Origin: Blastocatellia bacterium
GTDB lineage: Bacteria; Acidobacteriota; Blastocatellia; Pyrinomonadales; Pyrinomonadaceae
Length of the DNA stretch: 64,000 bases
NCBI GenBank assembly: GCA_016789265.1
Contig: JAEUQK010000001.1
Coordinates: forward strand, 62,001 to 126,000
Direction: 5' to 3'
This document shows positions 27,966 through 38,678 of this stretch, piece after piece. The notes beneath the pieces are model-generated. The model saw nothing but the letters and a program-made list of their open reading frames with translations, searched no databases and was not told where the DNA came from. The translations under genes and the position numbers were made by a program. Position 1 is the stretch's first letter. The number at the start of each line of letters is the position of its first letter.

Positions 27966-28439
27966 ATGTCAGTGGTTTCTCTTATTGAAGAGGATAAACG
28001 CCCCGAACGGCGCAGCACAAGTGAGACCGGTTCGAAAGGCGAACGGATCGCCGCTGAGTTCCTTGTCCGCAAGGGCTATCGCCTCGTCATGGCGAATTTC
28101 ACCGTGCCGATCGGACGAAACCACAACGGGGCACAGGTCAAAGGCGAGATCGACATTATCGCACTCGACGGCGACACACTTTGCTTCGTAGAGGTGAAAA
28201 CTCGGCGAAGCGACGAATTCACCGGCCCGCTGTCCAACGTCGATCTTCGAAAACAGCGAAACATAACACGAACCGCACGGGTCTATCGGCGTATCTTTGG
28301 CGTAAGCAACATGACATACCGGTTCGATGTTGTTACGGTCATCGACGATGGGGTCAGCGAGCCAAACATCGAACACTATAAGTCCTATTGGACCGGATCT
28401 AAGTTTAGAAAACGTGTTTGGGCAGATGAATTTCAGTGA
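27966..28439 (+). CDS. yraN: YraN family (UPF0102) protein
   Basis: Predicted nuclease-like protein of about 157 aa with a restriction-endonuclease fold. The family signature is clear: GSKGERIAAEFLVRKGYRLVMANF, then GEIDIIALDGDTLCFVEVKTRRSDEFTGPLSNVDLRKQRNITRTARVY, which carries the E...D...ExK active-site pattern. The cellular role of the family is not settled. ATG at 27966 is used; a GTG at 27957 is in frame. Neither start has a strong Shine-Dalgarno. Confidence 0.87.
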   Translation: MSVVSLIEEDKRPERRSTSETGSKGERIAAEFLVRKGYRLVMANFTVPIGRNHNGAQVKGEIDIIALDGDTLCFVEVKTRRSDEFTGPLSNVDLRKQRNITRTARVYRRIFGVSNMTYRFDVVTVIDDGVSEPNIEHYKSYWTGSKFRKRVWADEFQ

Positions 28440-28511
28440 GGATCCAACATCCCGGATTTAGTTGGAACTATCGGATTTTTGCGGGCGTAATACACGAAAA
28501 CACTTACCATT

Positions 28512-30851
28512 ATGAAAAAGCTCATTCTTTCTATTGTCGTCCTGTTCGCTGTCACAGGCCTGTTTGCACAACAGCCGCCTCTCATAGACCGTGAATTGAT
28601 CTTTGGTAATCCGGAATATGCAGGAGCACAGATCTCGCCTGATGGAAAATATATCTCGTTCATCAAACCCCTGAACGGAACGATGAATATTTGGGTCAAA
28701 GGCATCGATGAGAAGTTCGACGCTGCTCGTCCGATGACCAACGATCAGGCACGACCTGTCCGCAGCTATTTCTGGTCACGTGACAGTAAATACATTTTGT
28801 TCGTTCAGGATAAAGGCGGCGATGAGAATTTCAATGTCTATGCCGTAAATCCTGCAGACAAACCGGCGGCCGGTTCACCGGTTCCCGCGGCTCGAAACAT
28901 TACGGACGCTAAGGGCATTAGAGCTATGATCCAGGCTGTGCCCGAGTCGGACCCTGACGCGATCTACGTCGGCATAAACGATCGCGACAAGGCTTGGCAC
29001 GACCTTTACAAGGTAAAGATCTCAACCGGCGAACGAACCCTAATAAGCGAAAACCGCGACCGTCTTCAGGGCATGGTCTTTGATAATGCCGACAAGCTTC
29101 GGCTTGCTACGCGTTCCGCACCAAATGGCGATACGGAGATCCTCAAGATCGGGGCCGACGGCAAAGGAACAAAGATCTATGATTGCAACGCGTTCGAGAC
29201 CTGCGGGCCGATCCGCTTTCATAAAGACAATAAACGCGTCTATTTTGAGACTAACAAAGGCGATCTTGACCTTATCGAACTCGTGCTGATGGATGCGGAT
29301 ACCGGAGCCGTTACTAAGGTTGAAAGCGATCCGCTCGGCAGGGTCGATTTTGGCGGGATCTCGTTCTCCGAGGTCACAAAAGAACCCATCGCAACGACCT
29401 ATACCGATGACCGGGTACGCATTATCTGGAAGGATAAAAAGTTCGAGAAAGACTATAACTACATCAAGAAATCGCTCGGAGACCGCGATATCAACTTTCA
29501 GTCCTCGACAAGGGACGAATCAAAGTTCATCGTCGTGACCTCAAGCGATGTCGATCCGGGAACCGTCTGGCTCTTTGACCGCAAATCGAGAAATCTGAGC
29601 ACGCTCTATCAGGTTCGTGAAAAGCTCGACCGCAAATCGCTCTCGCCGATGAAGGCGGTTCGTTACAAGTCGTCTGACGGAATGGAAATACCGGCCTATC
29701 TGACCATTCCGAAGGGCTCGGATGGCAAAGATCTTCCGACCGTTCTTTTCATTCATGGCGGGCCGTGGGGACGAGACGTTTGGGGTTATCATCCGTACGC
29801 ACAGTTTCTCGCAAACCGTGGATATGCGGTTCTGCAGCCTAATTTTCGTGCATCGACCGGTTACGGCAAGAAGTTCCTGAACGCCGGCAACAACGAATGG
29901 GGACAGAAGATGCAAGACGACATCACCTGGGGCAAGAAATACCTGGTCGAACAGGGCATCTCCGATCCCAAACGTGTCGCCATAATGGGCGGAAGCTATG
30001 GCGGTTATGCAACTCTTGCGGGTGTTACATTTACGCCGGACGAATATGCGGCGGCCGTTGCGATAGTAGCTCCGTCAAATCTAAAGACGCTTCTCGAATC
30101 CGTTCCTCCATACTGGGAAGCTATCCGCGAAACATTTTACAAACGAATGGGGGACCCGCGAACGCCGGCAGGCTTGGAACAGATGAAGCGTCAGTCGCCG
30201 CTGACCTATGCCGATAGGATCAAGACGCCGCTGCTGGTCGTTCAGGGTGCCAACGATCCGCGTGTGAACAAACGCGAATCCGATCAGATAGTCGTTGCAC
30301 TTCGTGACAGGAATTATCCAGTCGAATATCTTGTCGCACCTGACGAGGGACACGGCTTTGCTCGCCCGGTGAACAACATGGCTATGATCGCCGCATCGGA
30401 GCGATTTCTAGCCAAGCACATCGGTGGGCGCTTTCAGGAATCGATGTCGCCCGAAGTGGCAAAACGCTTGGCCGAGATCACTGTCGATCCCAAGACCGTT
30501 TCACTCGGTACAACTTCGAAGAAAAATGAGTTTATCGGCCCGGCGACCGTGGATGTTAACGGCAAATGGAACCTCTCGGTCGACGCTCCGGGACAAACAG
30601 TTGATGTCGTACTCGATCTGGTCCAAAACGGCGAAACATTGACAGGCACAATGAATTCAACTGCAGGCGGAGGAAATGTTACAAAGGGTTCTGTTTCAGG
30701 AAAGGTAATGAAGCTGACGATCAATGCCGACATTCAGGGACAACCGACCCAACTCGAAGTTGAAGGAACGATCGATGGCGACAAGATCACCGGTGCGATA
30801 CTTGCTCATGGACTGGGAAGTTTCAGTTTTGTCGGGAGTAAGTTTAAGTAA
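28512..30851 (+). CDS. S9 family peptidase with extra C-terminal beta domain
   Basis: 779-aa secreted serine peptidase of the prolyl oligopeptidase/dipeptidyl-peptidase group. A signal peptide (KKLILSIVVLFAVTGLFAQ) leads into a beta-propeller (ISPDGKYISFIKPLNG, YFWSRDSKYILFVQDK), then the alpha/beta-hydrolase domain. The catalytic Ser is in GGSYGGYATL (about residue 497), Asp in QGANDPRVNKRESD and His in DEGHGFARP. After the usual family end (about residue 660) comes an extra module of about 110 residues starting at GKWNLSVDAPGQTVDVVLDL, rich in strands with repeated GTM/GSV/GTI turns, looking like a small beta-barrel. A bidirectional terminator follows. Confidence 0.93.
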   Translation: MKKLILSIVVLFAVTGLFAQQPPLIDRELIFGNPEYAGAQISPDGKYISFIKPLNGTMNIWVKGIDEKFDAARPMTNDQARPVRSYFWSRDSKYILFVQDKGGDENFNVYAVNPADKPAAGSPVPAARNITDAKGIRAMIQAVPESDPDAIYVGINDRDKAWHDLYKVKISTGERTLISENRDRLQGMVFDNADKLRLATRSAPNGDTEILKIGADGKGTKIYDCNAFETCGPIRFHKDNKRVYFETNKGDLDLIELVLMDADTGAVTKVESDPLGRVDFGGISFSEVTKEPIATTYTDDRVRIIWKDKKFEKDYNYIKKSLGDRDINFQSSTRDESKFIVVTSSDVDPGTVWLFDRKSRNLSTLYQVREKLDRKSLSPMKAVRYKSSDGMEIPAYLTIPKGSDGKDLPTVLFIHGGPWGRDVWGYHPYAQFLANRGYAVLQPNFRASTGYGKKFLNAGNNEWGQKMQDDITWGKKYLVEQGISDPKRVAIMGGSYGGYATLAGVTFTPDEYAAAVAIVAPSNLKTLLESVPPYWEAIRETFYKRMGDPRTPAGLEQMKRQSPLTYADRIKTPLLVVQGANDPRVNKRESDQIVVALRDRNYPVEYLVAPDEGHGFARPVNNMAMIAASERFLAKHIGGRFQESMSPEVAKRLAEITVDPKTVSLGTTSKKNEFIGPATVDVNGKWNLSVDAPGQTVDVVLDLVQNGETLTGTMNSTAGGGNVTKGSVSGKVMKLTINADIQGQPTQLEVEGTIDGDKITGAILAHGLGSFSFVGSKFK

Positions 30852-30873
30852 CCCCGATCAACGCCTAAAAGAA

Positions 30874-30910
30874 AAGCACCCGTTTTATCGCGGGTGCTTC
30901 TCTTTTATCT
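30874..30910. terminator. Bidirectional terminator between convergent genes
   Basis: AAGCACCCG (30874-30882), 8-base loop, CGGGTGCTT (30891-30899), with T-rich sequence after it on the plus strand (CTCTTTTATC) and on the minus strand (CTTTTAGG). It serves both the S9 peptidase gene and the convergent ChaN gene. Confidence 0.82.
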
Positions 30911-31792
30911 CTTGCTTCGAGGTTCCTTTGCGTCGGTCAAGATCACAAAATCGCCTACATCGGTGTCTCTCGCCTTGTTGAAATTCCTGAAGTCATCGAC
31001 GTACTTTATCGTAACCACCAATGCCTTTGCTTTCTTTCGATAACGTAAGAAATGTTCGACCGTTCCAAGGCGGTTCTCGGTGTGAAATCCGCCGTTAAGG
31101 TGAACAACCAGCGATCTCTTATTCTTTTTAAGGCTTCGGGCGACCGAATAGGCCATCGTCGCATCCCAAAGCGATTGCGAGCTTAGTATCTTATCGATAC
31201 CCATCTGAGCCTCCGGACTCGGGCCCATCAGTGCCTTGAATTTCTTTGAATATGCTTCAGAAGCTTCGGCGTAAGGTAATGGTGCAAGCCATTTTTTGGC
31301 CTCTTTTGTAAGCGGCTTCAATGCATCTCGTCCGCCGCGCGAGACCATGTTCACATATCGACGCGGAGCGTTTGCCGCGACCACATCAAGCCGTTTCTCC
31401 TTGGCCAATTCGACAAGCGGCCGGTAATCGGTCTTGTAATTTCCCCAGGGCCGCGAACTAAGCATGAAATGGTTCTCGGAGATCAATCCTTTCAAATACT
31501 CGTCCAAAACGATCTGAACGTCGCTTTCGAACATCTCTAGCGACAATGTCACTTTTCGACTCGGATAGTACTTCTCGACTGCTTTCTTGAATATCTCGAA
31601 CTGAACGGCGTGTCCGACCGAATCGTCATGGAGTTCACCCAGGAATACTGCGTCAGTTCCCTCGAGAGCGTTAACAATTGCCTCGATGGAAGATGCATCA
31701 CCCTTTCCGGTGAAAACAGAATACTTTGAAGGGGTTTGTGAAAAGGCCTGTGCCACTGAAACTAAAAGGATCAAAACTATTATCTTGAACAT
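30905..31792 (-). CDS. ChaN-family haem-binding protein
   Basis: 295 aa with a signal peptide (FKIIVLILLVSVAQAFSQ). It belongs to the ChaN/EreA-like (Tiki-related) superfamily: VFLGELHDDSVGHAVQFEIFKKA, LSLEMFESDVQIVLDEYLKG, and VAANAPRRYVNMVSRGG match the conserved blocks, including the EH pair (GELHDD). Family members such as ChaN and PhuW bind haem and are encoded with haem receptors. Here the gene follows a TonB receptor gene by 37 bases on the same strand, so the two are probably co-transcribed and cooperate in haem or iron uptake. No lipobox cysteine is present, so it is likely periplasmic rather than a lipoprotein. Confidence 0.85.
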   Translation of the reverse strand: MFKIIVLILLVSVAQAFSQTPSKYSVFTGKGDASSIEAIVNALEGTDAVFLGELHDDSVGHAVQFEIFKKAVEKYYPSRKVTLSLEMFESDVQIVLDEYLKGLISENHFMLSSRPWGNYKTDYRPLVELAKEKRLDVVAANAPRRYVNMVSRGGRDALKPLTKEAKKWLAPLPYAEASEAYSKKFKALMGPSPEAQMGIDKILSSQSLWDATMAYSVARSLKKNKRSLVVHLNGGFHTENRLGTVEHFLRYRKKAKALVVTIKYVDDFRNFNKARDTDVGDFVILTDAKEPRSKR

Positions 31793-31829
31793 TTAGCTTC
31801 AGATTAACACAGGCCTGCGTTGATCGCGA

Positions 31830-34325
31830 CTAGCGGAGCTCCCAGGTAGTACCGATCGTAAACGAACGTCCTCGAGCAGGTGCATAGACGAACTGCTCGT
31901 GATAGTACCGGTCGAAGAGATTCGAGATGCCGGCATTTATGCTGAAGTTGAACTTCTCCCGTCGGAAATAATATCCCCCGGACATATTGTGGGACACGAA
32001 ACCTGCTTCGGGACCGGCATTGATCGTACGGAACGAATCCGACAGCCGATGCTGCGTCGTAACGACTCGCGTATTGTAGTCGAAGAAATAATTCTTCCCA
32101 ACGTTCTGCCAACGGATACCTGCATTCGCACGGACCGGGCTGATGAAATCCAGCGGCACGTGTTGGTCGAGGTCGTCACCGCGAAGGTAGCTAAAGTTGC
32201 CGTACGGTGTCAGATACCCCAGGCTGATGCGGAAAGGAGCGTCAAACTCGGCTTCAAACCCCTGGATACGTGCCGTTCGTACGTTTCGAGTTTGATACAC
32301 GTCAAGCATCGAACGACCGCTCGGAATGCGAACACCCGTGAACGTCGTCGCGAGGAAATTGTTGAAATAATTGTTGAAATACGTTGCCGATGCGACCAGG
32401 CGTTTTGTACGCAGCTTCAGGCTCGTATCGACGTTGATACCCGTTTCAGGCACAAGATGGGGATTGCCGACCAAAAACCCTTCGGCAGAACCTGCATCCG
32501 TAAAGAACCTTTCGGAAATATTCGGCGTGCGGAACGAACGCCCGACACGCGCCGAGACGCTCAATTTATCCGTCAGTCTGTAAACAGCGCCGATATCACC
32601 GGTGACCGCTGAATTGGTCACATTCAGTCCGTCGGCCAAGCCGGTCAAACCAAGCTGTTCGATCTGTTCGGGTGTCAATCTAGGATCGATCGCGAAATTG
32701 GTCGTCGGCAAAGATGTTGTCTTGAACCGGTCGAACCTAATGCCTCCCGTAAGTCTGAGCCTGCTTGTCAGGCGGTAATCGTCTTGAACGAAAGCCGCAA
32801 TGTTTGAAAGATTCGCATCCGGAACGCTCCGGGTATTCCTGACGGTTCGGTTCGTCGAATAAGGTGTTGATGCCGAGACCTGAAGCCTGTGATCACTATT
32901 ATCATCGCGAAAGAAACTCGTTCCTGCGATCACATTATGCGTTCCAAAGACCCAGTCAGTCTGAACATCAAATCCAGCCGTTTTGGTATCGGTAACTGTC
33001 TCGCTGAACTGATACACACCGGGAAAAAACGGCGGCACTGGCCCGACCGTGACGATATTTGTAAAGTTCCTGTACTGTGTTTGATAGAAAGCCTTTGCCG
33101 AGACCCGCTGCAGGTAATCCGTGATCGCCGCGATATCGTATCCGACATTGAATTTGTCGCGATTATTGAACGGGAAAAATGCGTTGAACACTCCAACCTG
33201 TCCAGAAATTCCGGTATTCGCACCGGCAAGTCCTGCCGATCCGATATTGCCGGCGCGCCTTCGTTCATAGTTCAGCTTGAGATTGCTCGTGTCATTAAGA
33301 AAGAAACGAAGTGTCGCCTGACTATTGCTGCTGTGCGACTGCGAATTCAGCACTTCGCCGTCATTCGTGATCTGTAGGTCCTCTTCTTCCCTTAGCCGTG
33401 CCGCTTCCGTCGGATCAGGTAAGCCGGAGAAATAGCTGCCGAAACGGTCCATCGATTGGGCAATTCGGAATGCAACATATTTTCCGGACCCGTTCACACC
33501 GAGCGTTCCTTTTCGGCCGTTTTCGCTCGTACTGTAAAGCGTGTCGAGCGTGGCACCGAATCGAAAGCCTTTTTCGCGTCTAACGGGAGTATCTTTTGTG
33601 ATGATGTTGATCGTTCCGGCCAGTGCATCGGTCCCATAGAGCACCGATCCGCTACCTCGAACGACCTCGACCGACTCGATCTGGGATGTATCCACTAGTC
33701 CGATCTCGACACCCGATTGTCCCGTTGACGTACGGCTGTTATTGAGTCGCTCGCCATCGACCAGTATCAAGACGCGATTGCTGTCCAATCCCCGGATACG
33801 CGGACGCACCTGAAAACCGCCTTCGTTCACCGTGGAAGTCCCCGGAAGTGTGCGAAAAATTTCGCCGACACTGTTGATGTTCTTTTCCTCGAGTTGCTGT
33901 CGTCCGATCACCGAGACCGGAACGGCCGTCTCCTCGCTCGTAACCTGTGTTCGGGTAGCTGTCACCGTCACGGTTTCACTGACCCCGCCGACCGAAAGAA
34001 CAACGTCAATCGAAGCATTTGGCTGATCGCCTAACGCCACTTCTTTATTCAATGAAGTAAACCCTGCTGCAGAAACCAAAAGCCTATAATTTCCAGGCTT
34101 TATCCCGTCAAGCAAAGCAACGCCGTTCGCGTCGGCAACCATACTTCTGAGAGCCACGGTGCCGATCGTCAATTCGATCTGAGCATTAGGGATCGCGGCG
34201 CCGTTGGAATCTTTGACAGTGATCGAGACATTAGAGGTAGTGCCTTGCGCTAAAACCGCGCTTGACACAAACAGGATCAATAAGAGCGTTCTGAATGCCA
34301 ATTTGAGAAAGGATGATTTGAACAT
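31830..34325 (-). CDS. TonB-dependent receptor, probably haem/iron
   Basis: 831 aa: signal peptide (about residues 1-26), carboxypeptidase-regulatory-like domain (VSITVKDSNGAAIPNAQIELTIG to about residue 110), plug domain (VPVSVIGRQQLEEKNINSVGEIFRTLPG...RPRIRGLDSNRVLILVDGERLNN), and a 22-strand barrel ending in RGRSFTIGTTWELR. A segment SFRTPNISERFF...GNPHLVPETG resembles the FRAP/NPNL box of haem receptors. With the adjacent ChaN gene this suggests haem or haemoprotein uptake, though the ligand is inferred. The 346 bp upstream of the start holds a candidate regulator site and the atpC terminator. Confidence 0.88.
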   Translation of the reverse strand: MFKSSFLKLAFRTLLLILFVSSAVLAQGTTSNVSITVKDSNGAAIPNAQIELTIGTVALRSMVADANGVALLDGIKPGNYRLLVSAAGFTSLNKEVALGDQPNASIDVVLSVGGVSETVTVTATRTQVTSEETAVPVSVIGRQQLEEKNINSVGEIFRTLPGTSTVNEGGFQVRPRIRGLDSNRVLILVDGERLNNSRTSTGQSGVEIGLVDTSQIESVEVVRGSGSVLYGTDALAGTINIITKDTPVRREKGFRFGATLDTLYSTSENGRKGTLGVNGSGKYVAFRIAQSMDRFGSYFSGLPDPTEAARLREEEDLQITNDGEVLNSQSHSSNSQATLRFFLNDTSNLKLNYERRRAGNIGSAGLAGANTGISGQVGVFNAFFPFNNRDKFNVGYDIAAITDYLQRVSAKAFYQTQYRNFTNIVTVGPVPPFFPGVYQFSETVTDTKTAGFDVQTDWVFGTHNVIAGTSFFRDDNSDHRLQVSASTPYSTNRTVRNTRSVPDANLSNIAAFVQDDYRLTSRLRLTGGIRFDRFKTTSLPTTNFAIDPRLTPEQIEQLGLTGLADGLNVTNSAVTGDIGAVYRLTDKLSVSARVGRSFRTPNISERFFTDAGSAEGFLVGNPHLVPETGINVDTSLKLRTKRLVASATYFNNYFNNFLATTFTGVRIPSGRSMLDVYQTRNVRTARIQGFEAEFDAPFRISLGYLTPYGNFSYLRGDDLDQHVPLDFISPVRANAGIRWQNVGKNYFFDYNTRVVTTQHRLSDSFRTINAGPEAGFVSHNMSGGYYFRREKFNFSINAGISNLFDRYYHEQFVYAPARGRSFTIGTTWELR

Positions 34326-34445
34326 AATAAAAACTCCTCGCGGGCAATATAAGCAATCACCGTTCCCTTTTCCGTTATCGGCGTGAAACCCAGTAGTAAC
34401 GCGGAAAAAACAGCACGGATATGAAAAGCTGAAATCGTAATATGT

Positions 34446-34466
34446 GAATAATTAAGAAAATAATTC
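34446..34466. promoter_or_regulatory. AT-rich inverted repeat, possible Fur-type site
   Basis: GAATAATT and AATAATTC flank a 5-base spacer; seven of eight positions pair. It lies 121 bases upstream of the TonB receptor start. Size and base composition suit a Fur-family operator, but it does not match the classic GATAATGATTATC box closely. Confidence 0.3.
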
Positions 34467-34615
34467 CAAAACCGCGAATTTTTCTGCACCTGAATTCCAC
34501 TTTCATTAAGGGTATTCTCGCGTACGTCTCCGTTCAAGTAAGCCCTGCTTGATCTCTGTTTGGATTCACGTTAGAAAGACTGTTACCTTCGGTAAATCAA
34601 GGAGAGGTTGTTTTA

Positions 34616-34647
34616 ATACTAAAAAGCCGCAAGCGGGCGCATGCGGC
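34616..34647 (-). terminator. Terminator of the atpD-atpC operon
   Basis: On the minus strand GCCGCA, a 10-base loop, TGCGGC, then TTTTTAGTATT. It lies 25 bases after the atpC stop. Confidence 0.75.
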
Positions 34648-34672
34648 ATCGATCTGTAAAATTGATCTTGGA

Positions 34673-35074
34673 CTATTTTCCCGAAGCGAGTTGGACACGA
34701 GCATTCGCCGCTTCCAGCCTTTCGCGAACCGCAGAAGTCGATTCGATGTCGGACGATGCGACGGCGGCCAGTTCTTTCTCCGCCGCTTCGCGCTCCGTTT
34801 TTGCATCGTTTAGATCTATCTCGTCCGCCGTTTCGGCCGAGTCGGTAAGCACGGACACTTTGTTGTCGCTTACCTCAACGAATCCACCTGACACTGCGAT
34901 CTTGTCCGATCCACTCTTGGACGTATAAGACAGGACACCAGGTTTCAACTCAGATACTAGTGGTGCGTGGTTGGTAAGAATGCCCGCTTCGCCCGAAGCG
35001 GTCGGAATCGTCACCGACTCAACCTCTGCGTCCAGAACTTTCTTTTCGGGAGTTACGATCTCTAGTTTTAGCAT
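34673..35074 (-). CDS. atpC: ATP synthase F1 epsilon subunit
   Basis: 133-aa central-stalk subunit. The N-terminal beta-sandwich is typical: LKLEIVTPEKKVLDAEVESVTIPTASGEAGILTNHAPLVSELKPGVL, then AVSGGFVEVSDNKVSVLTDSAE. The C-terminal helical hairpin (AKTEREAAEKELAAV...AVRERLEAANARVQLA) is complete. The ATG at 35074 is preferred; an in-frame ATG at 35101 would add residues coded by a palindromic repeat. It follows atpD by 78 bases, a spacer that contains a GC-rich hairpin. The other F1Fo subunits are not in the window. Confidence 0.94.
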   Translation of the reverse strand: MLKLEIVTPEKKVLDAEVESVTIPTASGEAGILTNHAPLVSELKPGVLSYTSKSGSDKIAVSGGFVEVSDNKVSVLTDSAETADEIDLNDAKTEREAAEKELAAVASSDIESTSAVRERLEAANARVQLASGK

Positions 35075-35078
35075 AAAT

Positions 35079-35147
35079 GGAACGCGGACGCCCTCGTCCA
35101 CATCTTCTTGGTTAATAAATGACAGAACGCGGACGGGGGCGTCCGCG
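35079..35147. repeat. GC-rich palindromic element in the atpD-atpC spacer
   Basis: A perfect hairpin CGCGGACG-GGGG-CGTCCGCG (35128-35147) with a related half-copy GGAACGCGGACGCCCTCGTC (35079-35098). The same GAACGCGGAC core is seen after the STAS-like gene (10385). It may be a REP-like element, or it may tune the relative expression of atpD and atpC. Confidence 0.55.
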
Positions 35148-35152
35148 CTCCG

Positions 35153-37167
<2,015 letters not shown>

Positions 37168-38145
37168 TTGAGCGATCTAAGAAAACTCGAACTTCCGCCA
37201 CAGGGCCTTAACACGCTTTTCGGCGTCCAGGATCAAAATATCAAGTATCTCGAAACGCTTCTCGACGTGAGCATCGGTGCTCGCGGAAATGAGCTTTTGA
37301 TCGATGGCGATCCGCGTGATATCGAAACTGTCGAACAGATCTTGAGGGAATTTGGCGAGCTGTTTGACGAAGGCCAGCATTTCACCGACAAAGAGCTAAG
37401 AGACGCCTTTAAACAGATAGCTGAGGACCGGGCCTATTCCTTGAAGGATTATTTCTTGAAAGCACGATTTAATCCGGCAGGCAAAAAGCAGGTCGCGCCA
37501 AAGACGGCTAATCAGCGGAAGTATCTCGATGCGATCGCGAACAACGATCTCGTTTTTGGTATCGGTGTTGCAGGAACCGGAAAGAGTTATCTTGCTGTCG
37601 CGATGGCGGTCGATGCCCTTTTTAAGAAACAGGTCAGCCGCATCATCCTTACGCGTCCGGCGGTAGAGGCCGGTGAGCGGCTCGGTTTTTTGCCCGGCGA
37701 TCTACAGGAGAAAGTAGATCCGTATCTCCGTCCGCTTTACGACGCTTTGTTCGACCTCGTTGACGCGGAAAAGGTAACGAAGATGCTCGAAAAACGCATT
37801 ATCGAGATCGCCCCCCTAGCGTTTATGCGCGGCCGCACGCTGAGCGATGCGTTCATTATCCTCGACGAAGCGCAAAATACCACGAGTGAACAGATGAAGA
37901 TGTTTCTCACTCGCATCGGTTTCGGGTCAAAGGCCGTGGTGACCGGCGACCGAACGCAGATCGACCTTCCGCGCGGCCAGAAAAGCGGACTTAAGGAAGC
38001 GGAAAAGGTCCTTGCCGATCTCGATGGCATCGAGTTTGTTTACTTCTCGGAAAAAGACGTGGTCCGCCATAAACTCGTCCAGATGATCGTTCAGGCATAC
38101 GACGCACATACGAACGAACAGGAATCGCGACCCGGTGATAGTTAA
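37168..38145 (+). CDS. PhoH-like ATPase
   Basis: About 325-aa P-loop ATPase of the PhoH/YbeZ family, usually linked to RNA metabolism and found next to ybeY. Walker A is [15 protein letters not shown], Walker [15 protein letters not shown], and [19 protein letters not shown] is the conserved sensor region. The family N-terminus (E. coli YbeZ starts its conserved part at an ITLEP-like segment) aligns with [15 protein letters not shown], so the TTG at 37168 gives the expected size. The frame is open to a GTG at 37066, which would add 34 non-conserved residues. It overlaps ybeY by 11 bases. Confidence 0.92.
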   Translation: MSDLRKLELPPQGLNTLFGVQDQNIKYLETLLDVSIGARGNELLIDGDPRDIETVEQILREFGELFDEGQHFTDKELRDAFKQIAEDRAYSLKDYFLKARFNPAGKKQVAPKTANQRKYLDAIANNDLVFGIGVAGTGKSYLAVAMAVDALFKKQVSRIILTRPAVEAGERLGFLPGDLQEKVDPYLRPLYDALFDLVDAEKVTKMLEKRIIEIAPLAFMRGRTLSDAFIILDEAQNTTSEQMKMFLTRIGFGSKAVVTGDRTQIDLPRGQKSGLKEAEKVLADLDGIEFVYFSEKDVVRHKLVQMIVQAYDAHTNEQESRPGDS

Positions 38146-38605
38146 CCTCCAGCGTAAAGTTAAGATCAAGACAGCGGCATATATGCCGTTTGTCGTTACG
38201 CTTCGTTCAGCGGTCGAGGAAACTAACGGCGGAAATTTCTCGATCGCATTCGTTTCGGACAAACGAATGAAAGAGCTAAATAAGCTTTTTCGCGGCAAAG
38301 ATTCAACGACCGATGTCCTATCGTTTCCGTACGAACCTGACGAATTCGAAACTTCACATCAGGCAGGCTTCACGGCCACCGACGAGCTTCCACCGGAAAG
38401 CGGAAGTCATGCATTTCTCGGCGATATTGTGATCTCTATTGAACAAGCGCAACGCCAAGCTAAAGAGAATAAACTTTCGCTCGATGACGAGATCAAGCAG
38501 TTGATCCTTCACGGTGTTCTCCATCTTTGCGGATACGATCATGAAACAGACAACGGCGAAATGAATAAACTCGAGCTTTTGCTGAGAAAGAAACTTAAGA
38601 TCTGA
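38135..38605 (+). CDS. ybeY: Endoribonuclease YbeY
   Basis: 156-aa zinc-dependent RNase involved in rRNA maturation and ribosome quality control. The zinc site is the H3 motif in [14 protein letters not shown] near residues 127-140. The upstream block [16 protein letters not shown] (FxGxxxxTDVLSFP in the family) is conserved, followed by [19 protein letters not shown]. The GTG start at 38135 overlaps the phoH end, so translation is coupled, as is common for this gene pair. Confidence 0.95.
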   Translation: MIVNLQRKVKIKTAAYMPFVVTLRSAVEETNGGNFSIAFVSDKRMKELNKLFRGKDSTTDVLSFPYEPDEFETSHQAGFTATDELPPESGSHAFLGDIVISIEQAQRQAKENKLSLDDEIKQLILHGVLHLCGYDHETDNGEMNKLELLLRKKLKI

Positions 38606-38678
38606 TCTCACCTGGAGTCTGAAAAGTTGAGCAAAGCCGTCTGTTTTCTCTTCTAACTCTGTGGCAGAATCAACATAA

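Larger units (their letters stand above)
34326..34672. other. 346-bp intergenic region without a gene
   Basis: Between the TonB receptor start and the atpC stop. It contains the AT-rich inverted repeat and the atpC terminator. I see no open frame with a ribosome binding site and no tRNA-like fold. Confidence 0.6.

Noticed and set aside
31899-32612. 237-aa plus-strand open frame
   Set aside because: Antisense shadow of the TonB receptor gene.
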